DNA from: a virus
Length of the DNA stretch: 37,751 nt
Reading direction: 5' to 3' (one strand)
IMG/VR virus record: IMGVR_UViG_3300046087_000028
Coordinates: 1-37,751 of that record
Position numbers and translations under genes: made by a program. Position 1 is the stretch's first letter, and each line of letters starts with the position of its first letter. Below the pieces are notes generated by a model. The model had not been told where the DNA came from. It saw only the letters and a program-made list of their open reading frames with translations, and made no database searches. Positions 27,934 through 34,943 of the stretch are shown here, piece after piece.

Positions 27934-28388
27934 TTGCTTGTGGCAGTGTGACGTTGGTTCAGTATTCGGCGATGCTCGCTTTTTGTCAGTAGTTGGTACG
28001 CCTCTGGCGGTGCATCAGCGTAGTTACCGTCAGCATTCCACAATACATCGTACGGTGGCTTACAAGTAACACGCTGTGCAAGGCACCATAATATGTGATG
28101 ACGTGGCACCCATTTTATTTGGGGGTTACCTGTGTACCACGACGGTCTGATGTGACACACAACACCAGTCTTATGCACCCGGCGTTGACGACCTTGCCGC
28201 AAAGCACAATAATCTTCACGCTGCTGAACAGGGAGCTTGCCGTGTTCAACACACAGATGGTACCGTAACGCGTCAGCTGATATAGCGTGCTTGTTAGCAA
28301 CCCACGGTACTATCTGCGGGTAACTGCTAGTCATGAAGTCAGCAATTGCCATCTGCTGTACGTAAGTTAACTGTGTAAGCTGTGACAT
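27930..28388 (-). CDS. Hypothetical protein, faint HNH-like pattern
   Basis: The protein has 152 residues and is basic at its centre. WVPRHHILWCLAQ followed by a short loop, NADGNYADAPPEAYQLLT and SEHRRI is reminiscent of the 'H-hIvW...DHIDGN...NL...T...H' outline of HNH endonucleases, but the expected DH pair and Asn are not in register. I regard it as unknown or a diverged HNH protein. An ACAGGAGT site precedes the ATG, and its stop overlaps the polymerase start. Confidence 0.6.
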   Translation of the reverse strand: MSQLTQLTYVQQMAIADFMTSSYPQIVPWVANKHAISADALRYHLCVEHGKLPVQQREDYCALRQGRQRRVHKTGVVCHIRPSWYTGNPQIKWVPRHHILWCLAQRVTCKPPYDVLWNADGNYADAPPEAYQLLTKSEHRRILNQRHTATSK

Positions 28389-28504
28389 ACGTACTCCTGT
28401 GGTAATTGGTGGTAACGTCTAACGTAATCCCGGTGTTGCTTAGTAGTCAGCACTTGTAGCCACTGCTCGTAAGTGTACCGGTAGGTTGTATTGCAGTTAG
28501 CCAT
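28367..28504 (-). CDS. Small 45-residue ORF overlapping both neighbours
   Basis: ATG 28504 overlaps the end of the 163-residue gene, and the frame runs 45 codons to TAA at 28367, ending inside the next gene's start region. It fills an otherwise 108-base gap and its residues include a Tyr/Arg-rich stretch (YRYTYEQWLQV; HRDYVRRYHQ). The overlap pattern matches coupled phage genes, but the short length means chance cannot be excluded. Confidence 0.4.
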   Translation of the reverse strand: MANCNTTYRYTYEQWLQVLTTKQHRDYVRRYHQLPQEYVCHSLHS

Positions 28505-28985
28505 CTGTGTTCTCCGTGTTTATGTTTCTGCCGCAGTAATAGACTACGTTGCCGCACTTGAAGTGGTGACCACAATTGATAGCCACGTCGTACTCGATGT
28601 TACCCCACCCACTGAACTCGTAACCTGCCTCGAGCAAGCCAAGCAGTAGCCGCACACGTACGAAGCAGTCGCTTATAGGACCGTGCCGCCACTTGTTACG
28701 CTCAAAGAATGCTGCTGCTTTCATCTGGTAGTCAACAGCCCCGAGCAGTCGCGGTATTCCGAGGCCAACGTGCGGCCCGCCACCTCTAATCAGCGTGATA
28801 AACTTAGGCGGCTTGTCAGGTTGGTTAGCTAACATGTGGGCGTTGAGTGCACTGTGTGTGTCAAACCGGCACAGTACCAGGTTCTTAGTAGCGTAATACA
28901 TTCTGCGGTAAGCTGCCTCTGCTTTATCGCTGCTAAACGGTGTAGCCAGTACGTGGAATAGCGCTTCTTTCTGTTGCTGTGTCAT
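28497..28985 (-). CDS. Hypothetical protein
   Basis: This is a 163-residue protein of unknown function. The N-terminus is helical and Gln-rich (MTQQQKEALFHVL); the C-terminus has C/H residues (INCGHHFKCGNVVYYCG) that could bind a metal. ATG 28985 is chosen because it overlaps the endonuclease stop as ATGA; a GTG 24 bases upstream is also possible. It is translated with endonuclease I. I considered a Holliday-junction or zinc-ribbon partner role, without support. Confidence 0.65.
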   Translation of the reverse strand: MTQQQKEALFHVLATPFSSDKAEAAYRRMYYATKNLVLCRFDTHSALNAHMLANQPDKPPKFITLIRGGGPHVGLGIPRLLGAVDYQMKAAAFFERNKWRHGPISDCFVRVRLLLGLLEAGYEFSGWGNIEYDVAINCGHHFKCGNVVYYCGRNINTENTDG

Positions 28986-29317
28986 GCTTGTTGCCCTTCT
29001 GTGAGCCACTGCTGTGGTATTGTGTGACTGATACTGACTTTGAAAGTCTTACGTAACCGGGCCTCTACTTTACTGCTGCAACGGAGGATAAGAAACCGTA
29101 AGTCTAGCTGAGGGTTGCTGGCTGCAATGAACTCGTAGCGTTGACACTCTGCGTACGTCATGAACTCCTTGCATTCGAGGTAGATATTATTCCCCAAATA
29201 AAAGTCAGGCGTGTATCGGTGGGTCGTCGTGTAGTCGAAGCCACCGTACTCGTAAGGCAACTCGGGGTACACTTTACGTAGGTTAGCTTCTTGTCGTGAG
29301 CGATGTTGTATTACCAT
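28982..29317 (-). CDS. T7-type endonuclease I (Holliday junction resolvase)
   Basis: The 111-residue protein matches the T7 gp3 nuclease fold: E10 at the N-terminus, then RYTPD38FYLGNNIYLE48CK50. The D, E and K are spaced exactly as in T7 (D55, E65, K67), followed by the short basic/helical C-terminus. It resolves branched DNA and contributes to host DNA breakdown in T7. T7 gp3 has 149 residues, so this is shorter. Its ATG overlaps the lipoprotein stop as TAATG, and its stop overlaps the next start. Confidence 0.88.
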   Translation of the reverse strand: MVIQHRSRQEANLRKVYPELPYEYGGFDYTTTHRYTPDFYLGNNIYLECKEFMTYAECQRYEFIAASNPQLDLRFLILRCSSKVEARLRKTFKVSISHTIPQQWLTEGQQA

Positions 29318-29475
29318 TATCGTACCCGGTGATAGGGTGTAGCGTTACGTTGTGGTGGTACTACGGGCTGTGGGCTGCGAGGAGGTACCTGATTGCAACT
29401 AGATAGTAGCTTGAGCGTGCAAGTCAGCACAACAAGCGCTACAATTTGTAAGTTATTATTGGGGTGTTTGCGCAT
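29317..29475 (-). CDS. Small proline-rich lipoprotein (o-spanin-like)
   Basis: The protein has 52 residues. A charged MRKH start, a hydrophobic core (IVALVVLTCTLKLL) and lipobox L24-S25-S26-C27 predict export and lipid modification. The mature part is Pro-rich (VPPRSPQPVVPPQ), the composition of Rz1 outer-membrane spanins. I see no Rz-like inner-membrane partner in or around it, and it lies in the replication operon, 13 bases after the helicase gene, which is unusual for a lysis gene. It could instead be an envelope lipoprotein acting in superinfection exclusion. Confidence 0.6.
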   Translation of the reverse strand: MRKHPNNNLQIVALVVLTCTLKLLSSCNQVPPRSPQPVVPPQRNATPYHRVR

Positions 29476-29488
29476 AACTGTCTCGCTG

Positions 29489-30841
29489 TTAAAAGAACTT
29501 GCTTTCGTATTCGGTAAACCCTGAGCCAGACACAAACGTAAAGTTAACGCGGCCTACTTTACCTGTATCACGGTCAGGTGTGACACTGCGTAACTCTGTA
29601 ACGCCGTCTTCTAGCCGCTGTAACCCGAGCGTAACGCTTGCAACCTGACAGATAGCAGCGCTGCCGCGAAGATGCTGAACCTCTACGACGCCAGTGCAGC
29701 TGCTGTTAGTATGGCTAACGGCTATCATCGTAAGTGATAGGTCGTTAACTAAAGCTTTAAGCTGATACATTAGTGCGTCAATTGCGGTAGTCTGTAACCC
29801 TTCAGTAAAAGACGTACTCGCTGCCGTGATGTGGTCGATGACTACCATCGATACACCCAACTGTACGCATGACCTAACGTTGGTCTCGATGAATGCTGAA
29901 TCAGTAGCGCCGTAGTGCTTAACAAAGTACAACATCGGGTGGCAGTCATCGGGAAAACGCAGTAGTGTCTCATACATTGTCAGCTCAAGTGGGATAAACA
30001 ATACCGGCTTACCGTGTTCGCGAATGTACTTGACAACAAGGTCAACGCAGAACTCACTTTTGCCCTGCTTAGTAGTACCCGCCAACACTATTAACTTTCC
30101 CGGCTTGTAGCCCCCAATTAAATTGTCTAGTCCGAAGATGCCGGTAGTCAGCGCGTTAGATTTCTGCGATGTAGTCGCAGTGTCGATTACTTGTTGGGCA
30201 GTCAACACAGTACAGGGTATTTGGGGTAACGTTGCGAACTGTAAGTCACCGCCATCCATCAAGCGTTGCGCCGCATCTTTTATGTTGGAGGGTAACACCA
30301 ACCCGCAGATGTTAGTCACACCCCACAAAGCAACGAACTTGTCAGTGTACTCACGACCCTTGTCGTCAGCATCAAAGCAGAGGTACACGTTGCAATGCCC
30401 CACCATACGACGGATGTCAGCTAGCCAAGAAGTAAGCTGCTCGTCGCTGGGATTACCGCCGTAACAAACAGCTAGTCCACTATCGATGTGCTGCGATACA
30501 GCCATGCAATCTGTAATGCCCTCGCAAACATACACGTCGCATGGGTTGCCATCCCACAGTTGTGTACCGATGAGGTAGCGTTGACTACCAGCAGCCCACC
30601 AGTTGTAACGCGTACGCCCTGGTGTCCACCCGTCACGTCGCAACTGGTAGCCAACTGTCTCACCATCGCGGATAACAGCGGTAGCAATTTCAAGCGGGGT
30701 GCCTGTACTAAACGTTGAGTAGCGGGCGCAAGTTTCAGCTGTTATACCCCTCGTTGTTAGCGGTGGGGACGGCAATAGCAGCGACGGTACTTGCAACGTT
30801 TCTGCGTGCTCGATGACTGGTGTATCGTAAAGCGAACTCAT
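29489..30841 (-). CDS. Primase-helicase (T7 gp4-like, without zinc domain)
   Basis: The 450-residue replicative protein combines TOPRIM primase and DnaB/RecA-type helicase. TOPRIM: E107-GITD (acidic) and D157-A-D159. Helicase: Walker A GTTKQGKS 255-262, Walker B VVID 333-336, AVSHT 374-378 and HLRGSAAI 390-397. The N-terminal Cys4 zinc-binding domain of T7 gp4 is absent, as in the shorter gp4B form, and the protein begins about where that form would. ATG 30841 has GGCGGT upstream and the first 107 bases overlap the previous gene. A separate primer recognition factor or host primase may be needed (inference). Confidence 0.9.
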   Translation of the reverse strand: MSSLYDTPVIEHAETLQVPSLLLPSPPLTTRGITAETCARYSTFSTGTPLEIATAVIRDGETVGYQLRRDGWTPGRTRYNWWAAGSQRYLIGTQLWDGNPCDVYVCEGITDCMAVSQHIDSGLAVCYGGNPSDEQLTSWLADIRRMVGHCNVYLCFDADDKGREYTDKFVALWGVTNICGLVLPSNIKDAAQRLMDGGDLQFATLPQIPCTVLTAQQVIDTATTSQKSNALTTGIFGLDNLIGGYKPGKLIVLAGTTKQGKSEFCVDLVVKYIREHGKPVLFIPLELTMYETLLRFPDDCHPMLYFVKHYGATDSAFIETNVRSCVQLGVSMVVIDHITAASTSFTEGLQTTAIDALMYQLKALVNDLSLTMIAVSHTNSSCTGVVEVQHLRGSAAICQVASVTLGLQRLEDGVTELRSVTPDRDTGKVGRVNFTFVSGSGFTEYESKFF

Positions 30842-31190
30842 AGCAAACCGCCGGACATGGATAGTGTGGTGTAGTAACGCGGGCCATACGCATCGTGAGA
30901 TCAGCGCAGTTGAGAATGTGAGAGGCGCAAAGCAACAACGCTAGCCGGTCACCGTTGCACTGCATTGGGGGAAAGTACAGCTCACGGTAAACGTCAGGCC
31001 GGTACTGCTCAAGGTACGTTCGTGACATGCGTACCTCTACTGTTGACATGCCGTGCGCCGTATGTATTAGTGGGGCGCAGTGCACAATAAACCAGTAGCG
31101 CTTGCGACTAAGCAGTTGCAGGGCAGCTACTATCCAGTGCAACGGTTGTCGCCAATCAAACACGGTGAAGCAAACAATTGAATCTTTCAT
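30735..31190 (-). CDS. Hypothetical protein between repeat E4 and the helicase gene
   Basis: The 151-residue protein is rich in Cys, Tyr, Trp and His (CFTVFDWRQPLHWIVAALQ; FIVHCAPLIHTAHG), of unknown function. Its ATG at 31190 directly abuts repeat E4, with no ribosome site. The last 35 codons overlap the helicase start, so the annotated end could differ if the frame were broken; codon use looks ordinary to the overlap. Cys/His pairs in the second half hint at a hydrolase, but nothing diagnostic is present. Confidence 0.6.
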   Translation of the reverse strand: MKDSIVCFTVFDWRQPLHWIVAALQLLSRKRYWFIVHCAPLIHTAHGMSTVEVRMSRTYLEQYRPDVYRELYFPPMQCNGDRLALLLCASHILNCADLTMRMARVTTPHYPCPAVCYEFALRYTSHRARRNVASTVAAIAVPTANNEGYNS

Positions 31191-31392
31191 AGTACGCCTG
31201 TATTGTAGTGATCGTGCCCGCTGAGGATGCCCTGTGGCAGGCGGTAATTAGCTCTGGTATGTTTGCCTACTAACCGGGGTAGCGTGCCTTGTACCCACCG
31301 TAGCGATGCCGCTGATCACGTACTAGCAGGTGCCATGCCACGATCAGTCACCCGTTGGACTAGCACGCGATCACGAAGGTACAGGTGTACTA
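31190..31392. repeat. Dyad-bounded intergenic element, copy E4
   Basis: Arms 31191-31213 and 31369-31391 pair over most of their length. They carry GTACGCCTGTAT and GTACAGGTGTAC, and GATC occurs four times (31210, 31314, 31342, 31369). Read on the minus strand it shares ordered blocks with E2, ending AAGGCACGCTAC and then CATCCTCAGCGGGC. The stop of the first pentapeptide gene lies in its upstream arm and the next gene's ATG abuts its other end. Confidence 0.85.
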
Positions 31393-31895
31393 GTAGCAGG
31401 GTTCATTCTGATGGCGTCCTGTATCCACTGCTTATGGTGCGTCCACCAGTAGAGTGCACCGATGTCCATTACTTCAATGGTCTTGTCGTCGAATGCCATC
31501 CACTCAGTGATGGAGTGGTATTGACAACCTATCTGTAGGTGCGTGGCAGTGTAAGCAATACGGTACTGCGCAGTCTGTAAGCTGATAACTTCACGACTGT
31601 TACCAACTGTATCATATAGCTTCGTGCCATCTAGATTAGCACAGCATAGGTTAGCGCGAGATAGGTTTGCGAGTTTTAAGTCAGCACCCCGTAAGTCAGT
31701 ACCCCGTAAGTCAGTACCCTGTAAGTCAGTACGCTGTAAGTCAGCACCCCGTAAGTCAGCACTCTGTAAGTCAGCACCTCGTAAGTTAGCCCCGTGTAAG
31801 TCAGCACTCCGTAAGTTAACGCCGTATAAGTCAGCGTCCTGTAAGTTAGCACCCTGTAAATTGTCAGGATATTCTTTACCGTTAATTAGCCGCAT
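31371..31895 (-). CDS. Pentapeptide-repeat protein, copy 1
   Basis: The protein has 174 residues. After MRLINGKEYPDN, about 17 consecutive A(D/N)LxG units occupy residues 14-100 and should fold as a right-handed quadrilateral beta-helix. A conserved C-terminal domain (SREVISLQTAQYRIAYTATH, then IGCQYHSITEW and ALYWWTHHKQWI) follows. Proteins of this fold include DNA mimics that inhibit gyrase, but nothing here shows that role. It is a neighbour duplicate of the gene at 31931. ATG 31895 with GAGAGAG upstream is preferred over the in-frame ATG at 31937. Confidence 0.85.
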   Translation of the reverse strand: MRLINGKEYPDNLQGANLQDADLYGVNLRSADLHGANLRGADLQSADLRGADLQRTDLQGTDLRGTDLRGADLKLANLSRANLCCANLDGTKLYDTVGNSREVISLQTAQYRIAYTATHLQIGCQYHSITEWMAFDDKTIEVMDIGALYWWTHHKQWIQDAIRMNPATSTPVPS

Positions 31896-31930
31896 AGTAG
31901 TCTCTCTCAGTAGTGTTAGTGTGACGTTGA

Positions 31931-32470
31931 TTACCACACCATAGGTGTACTAGTAGCCGGGTCCATTTCGATAGCGTCTTGTATCCACCGTTTACGATGC
32001 GTCCACCAATCAAGTGCGTCGGTGTCCATTGCATTGATAGTGTCGTCGTCGAATGCCATCCACTCGGTGATAGAGTGGTACTGACAGCCTACCTGTAGAT
32101 GCGTGCCAGTGTAAGTAACAGCGTACTTCTTAGTCTGTAAGCTGATAACTTCACGACCGTTACCAACTGTACCGTGTAGCTTCGTGCCGTGTAAATTAGC
32201 GCGGTGTAGGTTAGCGCGGACTAGGCTTGCAAGCCCTAGGTTAGCACCTCGTAAGTCAGCACCTTGTAAGTAAGCACCCCGTAAGTCAGCATCCCGTAAG
32301 CTAGCCTTTTGTAAGTTAGCATCCCGTAAGTTAGCACGCCGCAAGTCAGCACCCTGTAAGTCAGCACCAGTTAAGTCAGCATCCCGTAAGTCAGCACTCT
32401 GTAAGTCAGCACGCCGTAAGTTAGCACCGCGTAAATTGTCAGGGTATTCTTTGCCGTTAATGAATCGCAT
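31931..32470 (-). CDS. Pentapeptide-repeat protein, copy 2
   Basis: The protein has 179 residues. The same architecture as copy 1 begins MRFINGKEYPDN, with A(D/N)L repeats to about residue 100 and the same IGCQYHSITEW...WW C-terminal domain. The leaders of the two genes are nearly identical for about 37 bases before the ATG, and the two start codons are 575 bases apart, so this is a tandem duplication including the regulatory leader. The 3' end of this copy retains a truncated arm of repeat E4 (CTAGTACACC). Confidence 0.87.
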   Translation of the reverse strand: MRFINGKEYPDNLRGANLRRADLQSADLRDADLTGADLQGADLRRANLRDANLQKASLRDADLRGAYLQGADLRGANLGLASLVRANLHRANLHGTKLHGTVGNGREVISLQTKKYAVTYTGTHLQVGCQYHSITEWMAFDDDTINAMDTDALDWWTHRKRWIQDAIEMDPATSTPMVW

Positions 32471-32509
32471 GGTAGTCTCTCTCAGTAGTGTTAGTGTGAC
32501 GTTAATAAC

Positions 32510-33115
32510 TTATCCGCGTGGTCGGTAGCTTGCAAACACATCAAGCATACTACGCATACAGCTGCTTGCCACCCAACTAGATGACGCTGTAACAGTAGTG
32601 GACATCAACGCAACAAAGTCAGCTAGCCTCATCATGTCAGTGTCGCGATGCTGCTGACAGACTTCGATGTCGTTCTCTGAGGTGTAACGGTTGATAGCAG
32701 TCCACGCAAGTGCCGTATCGTTATGCATCTTGCGGTTGTTAATGCTGTTTACTGCGTAACGTGAGTCACTGTAGATTGCAACAGGGCCGGCTAGATGTTT
32801 AGCAACGTGACGGCAAGCGTGTAATACAGCACGCATCTCAGCGAGGTTGTTGCTTATTGACTCGCCTACTAGGATGCTACCAAACATACCGTGGATAATC
32901 TCAGGACCGGCAACATCCCCGTTGTCGTCGATAGCTTGTGACGTGACAACTAAACCTGTAGCAGCGCGAGAACTAGGGTTACCCGCTACCGTAGCAGCGT
33001 CGCAGTAGATACTCCATACGCTATTAATTGTGGGGCAGTCGTGATGTGCAGAGTGTAGAGTGTACGTATCAGCGACAGACAGTTCACGTAACGTAGGCAG
33101 AGTAGCGTGTGGCAT
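32510..33115 (-). CDS. rnhA: Ribonuclease H
   Basis: The 201-residue RNase HI-fold protein degrades RNA in RNA-DNA hybrids, for example during primer removal. Catalytic residues are in place: D39 (IYCDAA), E93 (NNLAEM), D117 (YSDSRY) and D166 (LADF), with H156 near the last strand. An N-terminal extension of about 30 residues precedes the first strand, and about 30 residues follow the last helix. The ATG at 33115 has CCGGGA upstream. It lies downstream of the ParB-like gene, with a terminator-like structure in between. Confidence 0.85.
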   Translation of the reverse strand: MPHATLPTLRELSVADTYTLHSAHHDCPTINSVWSIYCDAATVAGNPSSRAATGLVVTSQAIDDNGDVAGPEIIHGMFGSILVGESISNNLAEMRAVLHACRHVAKHLAGPVAIYSDSRYAVNSINNRKMHNDTALAWTAINRYTSENDIEVCQQHRDTDMMRLADFVALMSTTVTASSSWVASSCMRSMLDVFASYRPRG

Positions 33116-33155
33116 AGTCCCGGTGTTTTGTTTGTAATAGTGTAGTGCTAAATAA

Positions 33156-33210
33156 AGCCCGCTGTCTTTCCCCCATGCTTACGTATCTGGTGTGTTGCCA
33201 GTCGCGGGCT
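33156..33210 (-). terminator. Leftward intrinsic terminator with inner hairpin
   Basis: On the minus strand AGCCCGC (33210-33204) pairs with GCGGGCT (33162-33156), followed by TTTATTT. The 41-base loop contains its own CTGG/CCAG hairpin (33187-33201), giving a branched structure. It would reduce transcription from the ParB-like gene into RNase H and later genes, perhaps as an attenuator. Confidence 0.75.
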
Positions 33211-33273
33211 GTAAGCAAGGCAGCCACCCCAAATAAACTACAGTAGCGTAGCTTACCGGGGCGACGTCAACTG

Positions 33274-34170
33274 TTAGGCGGGTAACGTCAAGCCGGCAGC
33301 AGTCATAGCAGCTTCAGCCGCTTGCAAGCGTGCCATCAAATCGCTAGTCGTGACCTTCACGGTTTTGACTGGCTTAGCTAGGTTGCTTGCCCACTCATTG
33401 ATAAGCGCCATAGATTCAGGTTCACCTTGTGCGTCGAATGCTTCAACTTCTTGGTAGCATACTGCATCGACGAGTACCTTGTATTCACGGGCCATGTTGG
33501 CAGGCACAGACTCTTCGTTGTTCTCGATGTACTCGACAAACTCAGCAGTCAGCAGCTCAAGCTGTGCGTCAGTAGCGTATTGCATACCAGCTGCCTTCGT
33601 GCCGACGGTAGTGGCAATCGATAAGCCAGTCTGGAATGTGCAGTCGATAGCATCAACAAGCAACCGGGCAAACTTCTGCTTGACAGCTTCGCCGGGTGTT
33701 AGCTTGGCGTAGCTAGCCTTCACTGTTAACTTCTCAGCCGGTGTCATTGAACGGCTACCGTTGAAAGACTCTTGCAAGTGGGCAAGTACTTCTTTGCTAG
33801 TGACTTCGATGTACTCACACATTACGTAGCCGTCAATTGCGTCGCCTTCAGCGGGCATCCCACCCTCGGGGATGAGTGTCAGCTTGCCAGTTGCATTGAT
33901 GTAATAGTTCTCGCAGATAGTAGCAATAGCAACGGCACGGTGACGACCGCTAACCAGGTGACCCGCATCGTTCATGATGGCAATCACAGGGTACTGCCAT
34001 AGTTGGCCTTGCTTGACAATGCCACGGACAATACTGTCAACGCGACTCTGAATGATTGGCTCTTGTGCAGTAGAGACAGCAGCGGCGGCAGCTTTAAGCT
34101 GTTCGACGGTAGTAACCGCAAAGTAACGGTTGTGCGTAGCGTCTTGAAACTTGAGGTTAAACTCTGTCAT
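33274..34170 (-). CDS. ParB-like nuclease/NTPase-fold protein
   Basis: The 298-residue protein is the first gene of the leftward operon. Residues about 58-84 (YPVIAIMNDAGHLVSGRHRAVAIAT) show the ParB/Srx-type pattern, with the G75-R76-H77-R78 loop. The C-terminal half is helical with conserved Ala/Thr stretches and no recognisable HTH. Several phages encode ParB-like proteins that act as nucleases or regulators; which applies is unknown. ATG follows the leader ACACCCCACAGGTAACCACC, and three leftward promoters lie upstream. Confidence 0.75.
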   Translation of the reverse strand: MTEFNLKFQDATHNRYFAVTTVEQLKAAAAAVSTAQEPIIQSRVDSIVRGIVKQGQLWQYPVIAIMNDAGHLVSGRHRAVAIATICENYYINATGKLTLIPEGGMPAEGDAIDGYVMCEYIEVTSKEVLAHLQESFNGSRSMTPAEKLTVKASYAKLTPGEAVKQKFARLLVDAIDCTFQTGLSIATTVGTKAAGMQYATDAQLELLTAEFVEYIENNEESVPANMAREYKVLVDAVCYQEVEAFDAQGEPESMALINEWASNLAKPVKTVKVTTSDLMARLQAAEAAMTAAGLTLPA

Positions 34171-34245
34171 GGTGGTTACCTGTGGGGTGTGTGCTACGTA
34201 ACGCAGCGGGTGGTTGTGAGTGGCAGCAGTTAAGCTGATGTATTT

Positions 34246-34274
34246 AATGTAGCGTGTATCAGTTGAGTTGTCAA
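34246..34274 (-). promoter_or_regulatory. Leftward sigma70-like promoter
   Basis: On the minus strand a perfect -35 TTGACA (34274-34269) is followed after 17 bases by TACATT (34251-34246). It lies 76 bases before the ParB-like start, so it should drive the early leftward operon. Confidence 0.7.
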
Positions 34275-34390
34275 GCAGTTAGCTAACTTTATTTTGGGGT
34301 GTTACTAACGTTGCTTGCGTTGCTAACGTTGCTAGCGGGTAGCAGGTAGCGGTTGATGTGCTTGTGGCAGTGATTCAACCTGTTGATAAC

Positions 34391-34419
34391 AGCATACCGT
34401 TCAGCAATGTAGTTGTCAA
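34391..34419 (-). promoter_or_regulatory. Leftward sigma70-like promoter
   Basis: On the minus strand TTGACA (34419-34414), a 17-base spacer, then TATGCT (34396-34391). It is the second of three leftward promoters in tandem. Confidence 0.7.
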
Positions 34420-34495
34420 GTAACAAGTGTCACATGTGCCGGCTAGCTTGATCGTGGGCGTCAGTTAACCGGTGCGTGATCGATGGTGCCTATAT

Positions 34496-34524
34496 ATTAT
34501 AGCGCAGTTAGTAGCAACACGCAA
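34496..34524 (-). promoter_or_regulatory. Leftward promoter with perfect -10
   Basis: On the minus strand TTGCGT (34524-34519), 17 bases, then TATAAT (34501-34496). The structured repeat copy A begins seven bases upstream of the -35. Confidence 0.65.
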
Positions 34525-34530
34525 CACACT

Positions 34531-34577
34531 TGTGGCTGGGTTCACTCGCTTCGCTCGTTCTCTACGCCACGGCTGGC
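34531..34577 (+). repeat. Structured repeat, copy A
   Basis: GTGGC...GCCAC outer stem encloses TGGGTTCACT, a short inner hairpin (CGCTTCGCTCG) and GTTCTCTAC. It shares its outer parts with copies at 34944 and 37656, but its inner hairpin is shorter. ACATAGCAGA follows, as after copy C. Confidence 0.7.
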
Positions 34578-34743
34578 GACATAGCAGAACCCCAAAATAA
34601 AGTAGAGTAGCAGCGCTGGTAGGTAACCAGGCGGCGAGGTGTGTGATCGGGTGCGTCGTTAAGATGGGTAGAAGGCGTAGTAACAGGGCATCAGGTATCA
34701 CAGGGTGGTAAGTGGGTAGCGTACGTGTGTGATCGGGGTAGCA

Positions 34744-34800
34744 GGTACGGTTATCCGTACCTCACTTGATCGTGGGTAACAGGTGTACTACTATCGGCTG
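34744..34800 (+). promoter_or_regulatory. Half dyad element with rightward promoter
   Basis: A perfect hairpin GGTACGG-TTAT-CCGTACC (34744-34761) precedes TTGATC (34766-34771), a 17-base spacer containing ACAGGTGTAC, and TACTAT (34789-34794). This is the right arm of the dyad family without its partner, arranged as a sigma70-like promoter facing the 35347 operon. Confidence 0.55.
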
Positions 34801-34883
34801 TAACGTATGCTGGGTAAGGGTTGTAGCGTTTACTGGCTTATAAGGCTACGTAGTTATACGGTATACACGAAATTCAGTAGGCT

Positions 34884-34900
34884 GTATGATAGTCTCATAC
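34884..34900. promoter_or_regulatory. Inverted repeat, operator-like
   Basis: GTATGA-TAGTC-TCATAC is a perfect 6-bp inverted repeat with a 5-base centre in the control region, which fits a dimer-binding site or small hairpin. Confidence 0.4.
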
Positions 34901-34912
34901 GCTTCACATGCC

Positions 34913-34939
34913 TTGCGGGTTGCGGGTTGCGGGTTGCGC
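34913..34939 (+). repeat. TTGCGGG tandem repeat
   Basis: Three and a half uninterrupted copies of the heptamer TTGCGGG in the divergent control region, directly before structured repeat copy B. Confidence 0.75.
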
Positions 34940-34943
34940 CTGG

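Noticed and set aside
31624-31944. Lys/Ser-rich rightward frame opposite the pentapeptide gene
   Set aside because: It is the antisense shadow of the 15-bp repeats, which keep all frames open.
31371-32470. CRISPR-like 15-bp periodicity
   Set aside because: The repeats are coding pentapeptide units.
34465-34701. 78-codon leftward frame in the control region
   Set aside because: It overlaps a promoter and structured repeat copy A, has odd composition and no ribosome site; probably chance.
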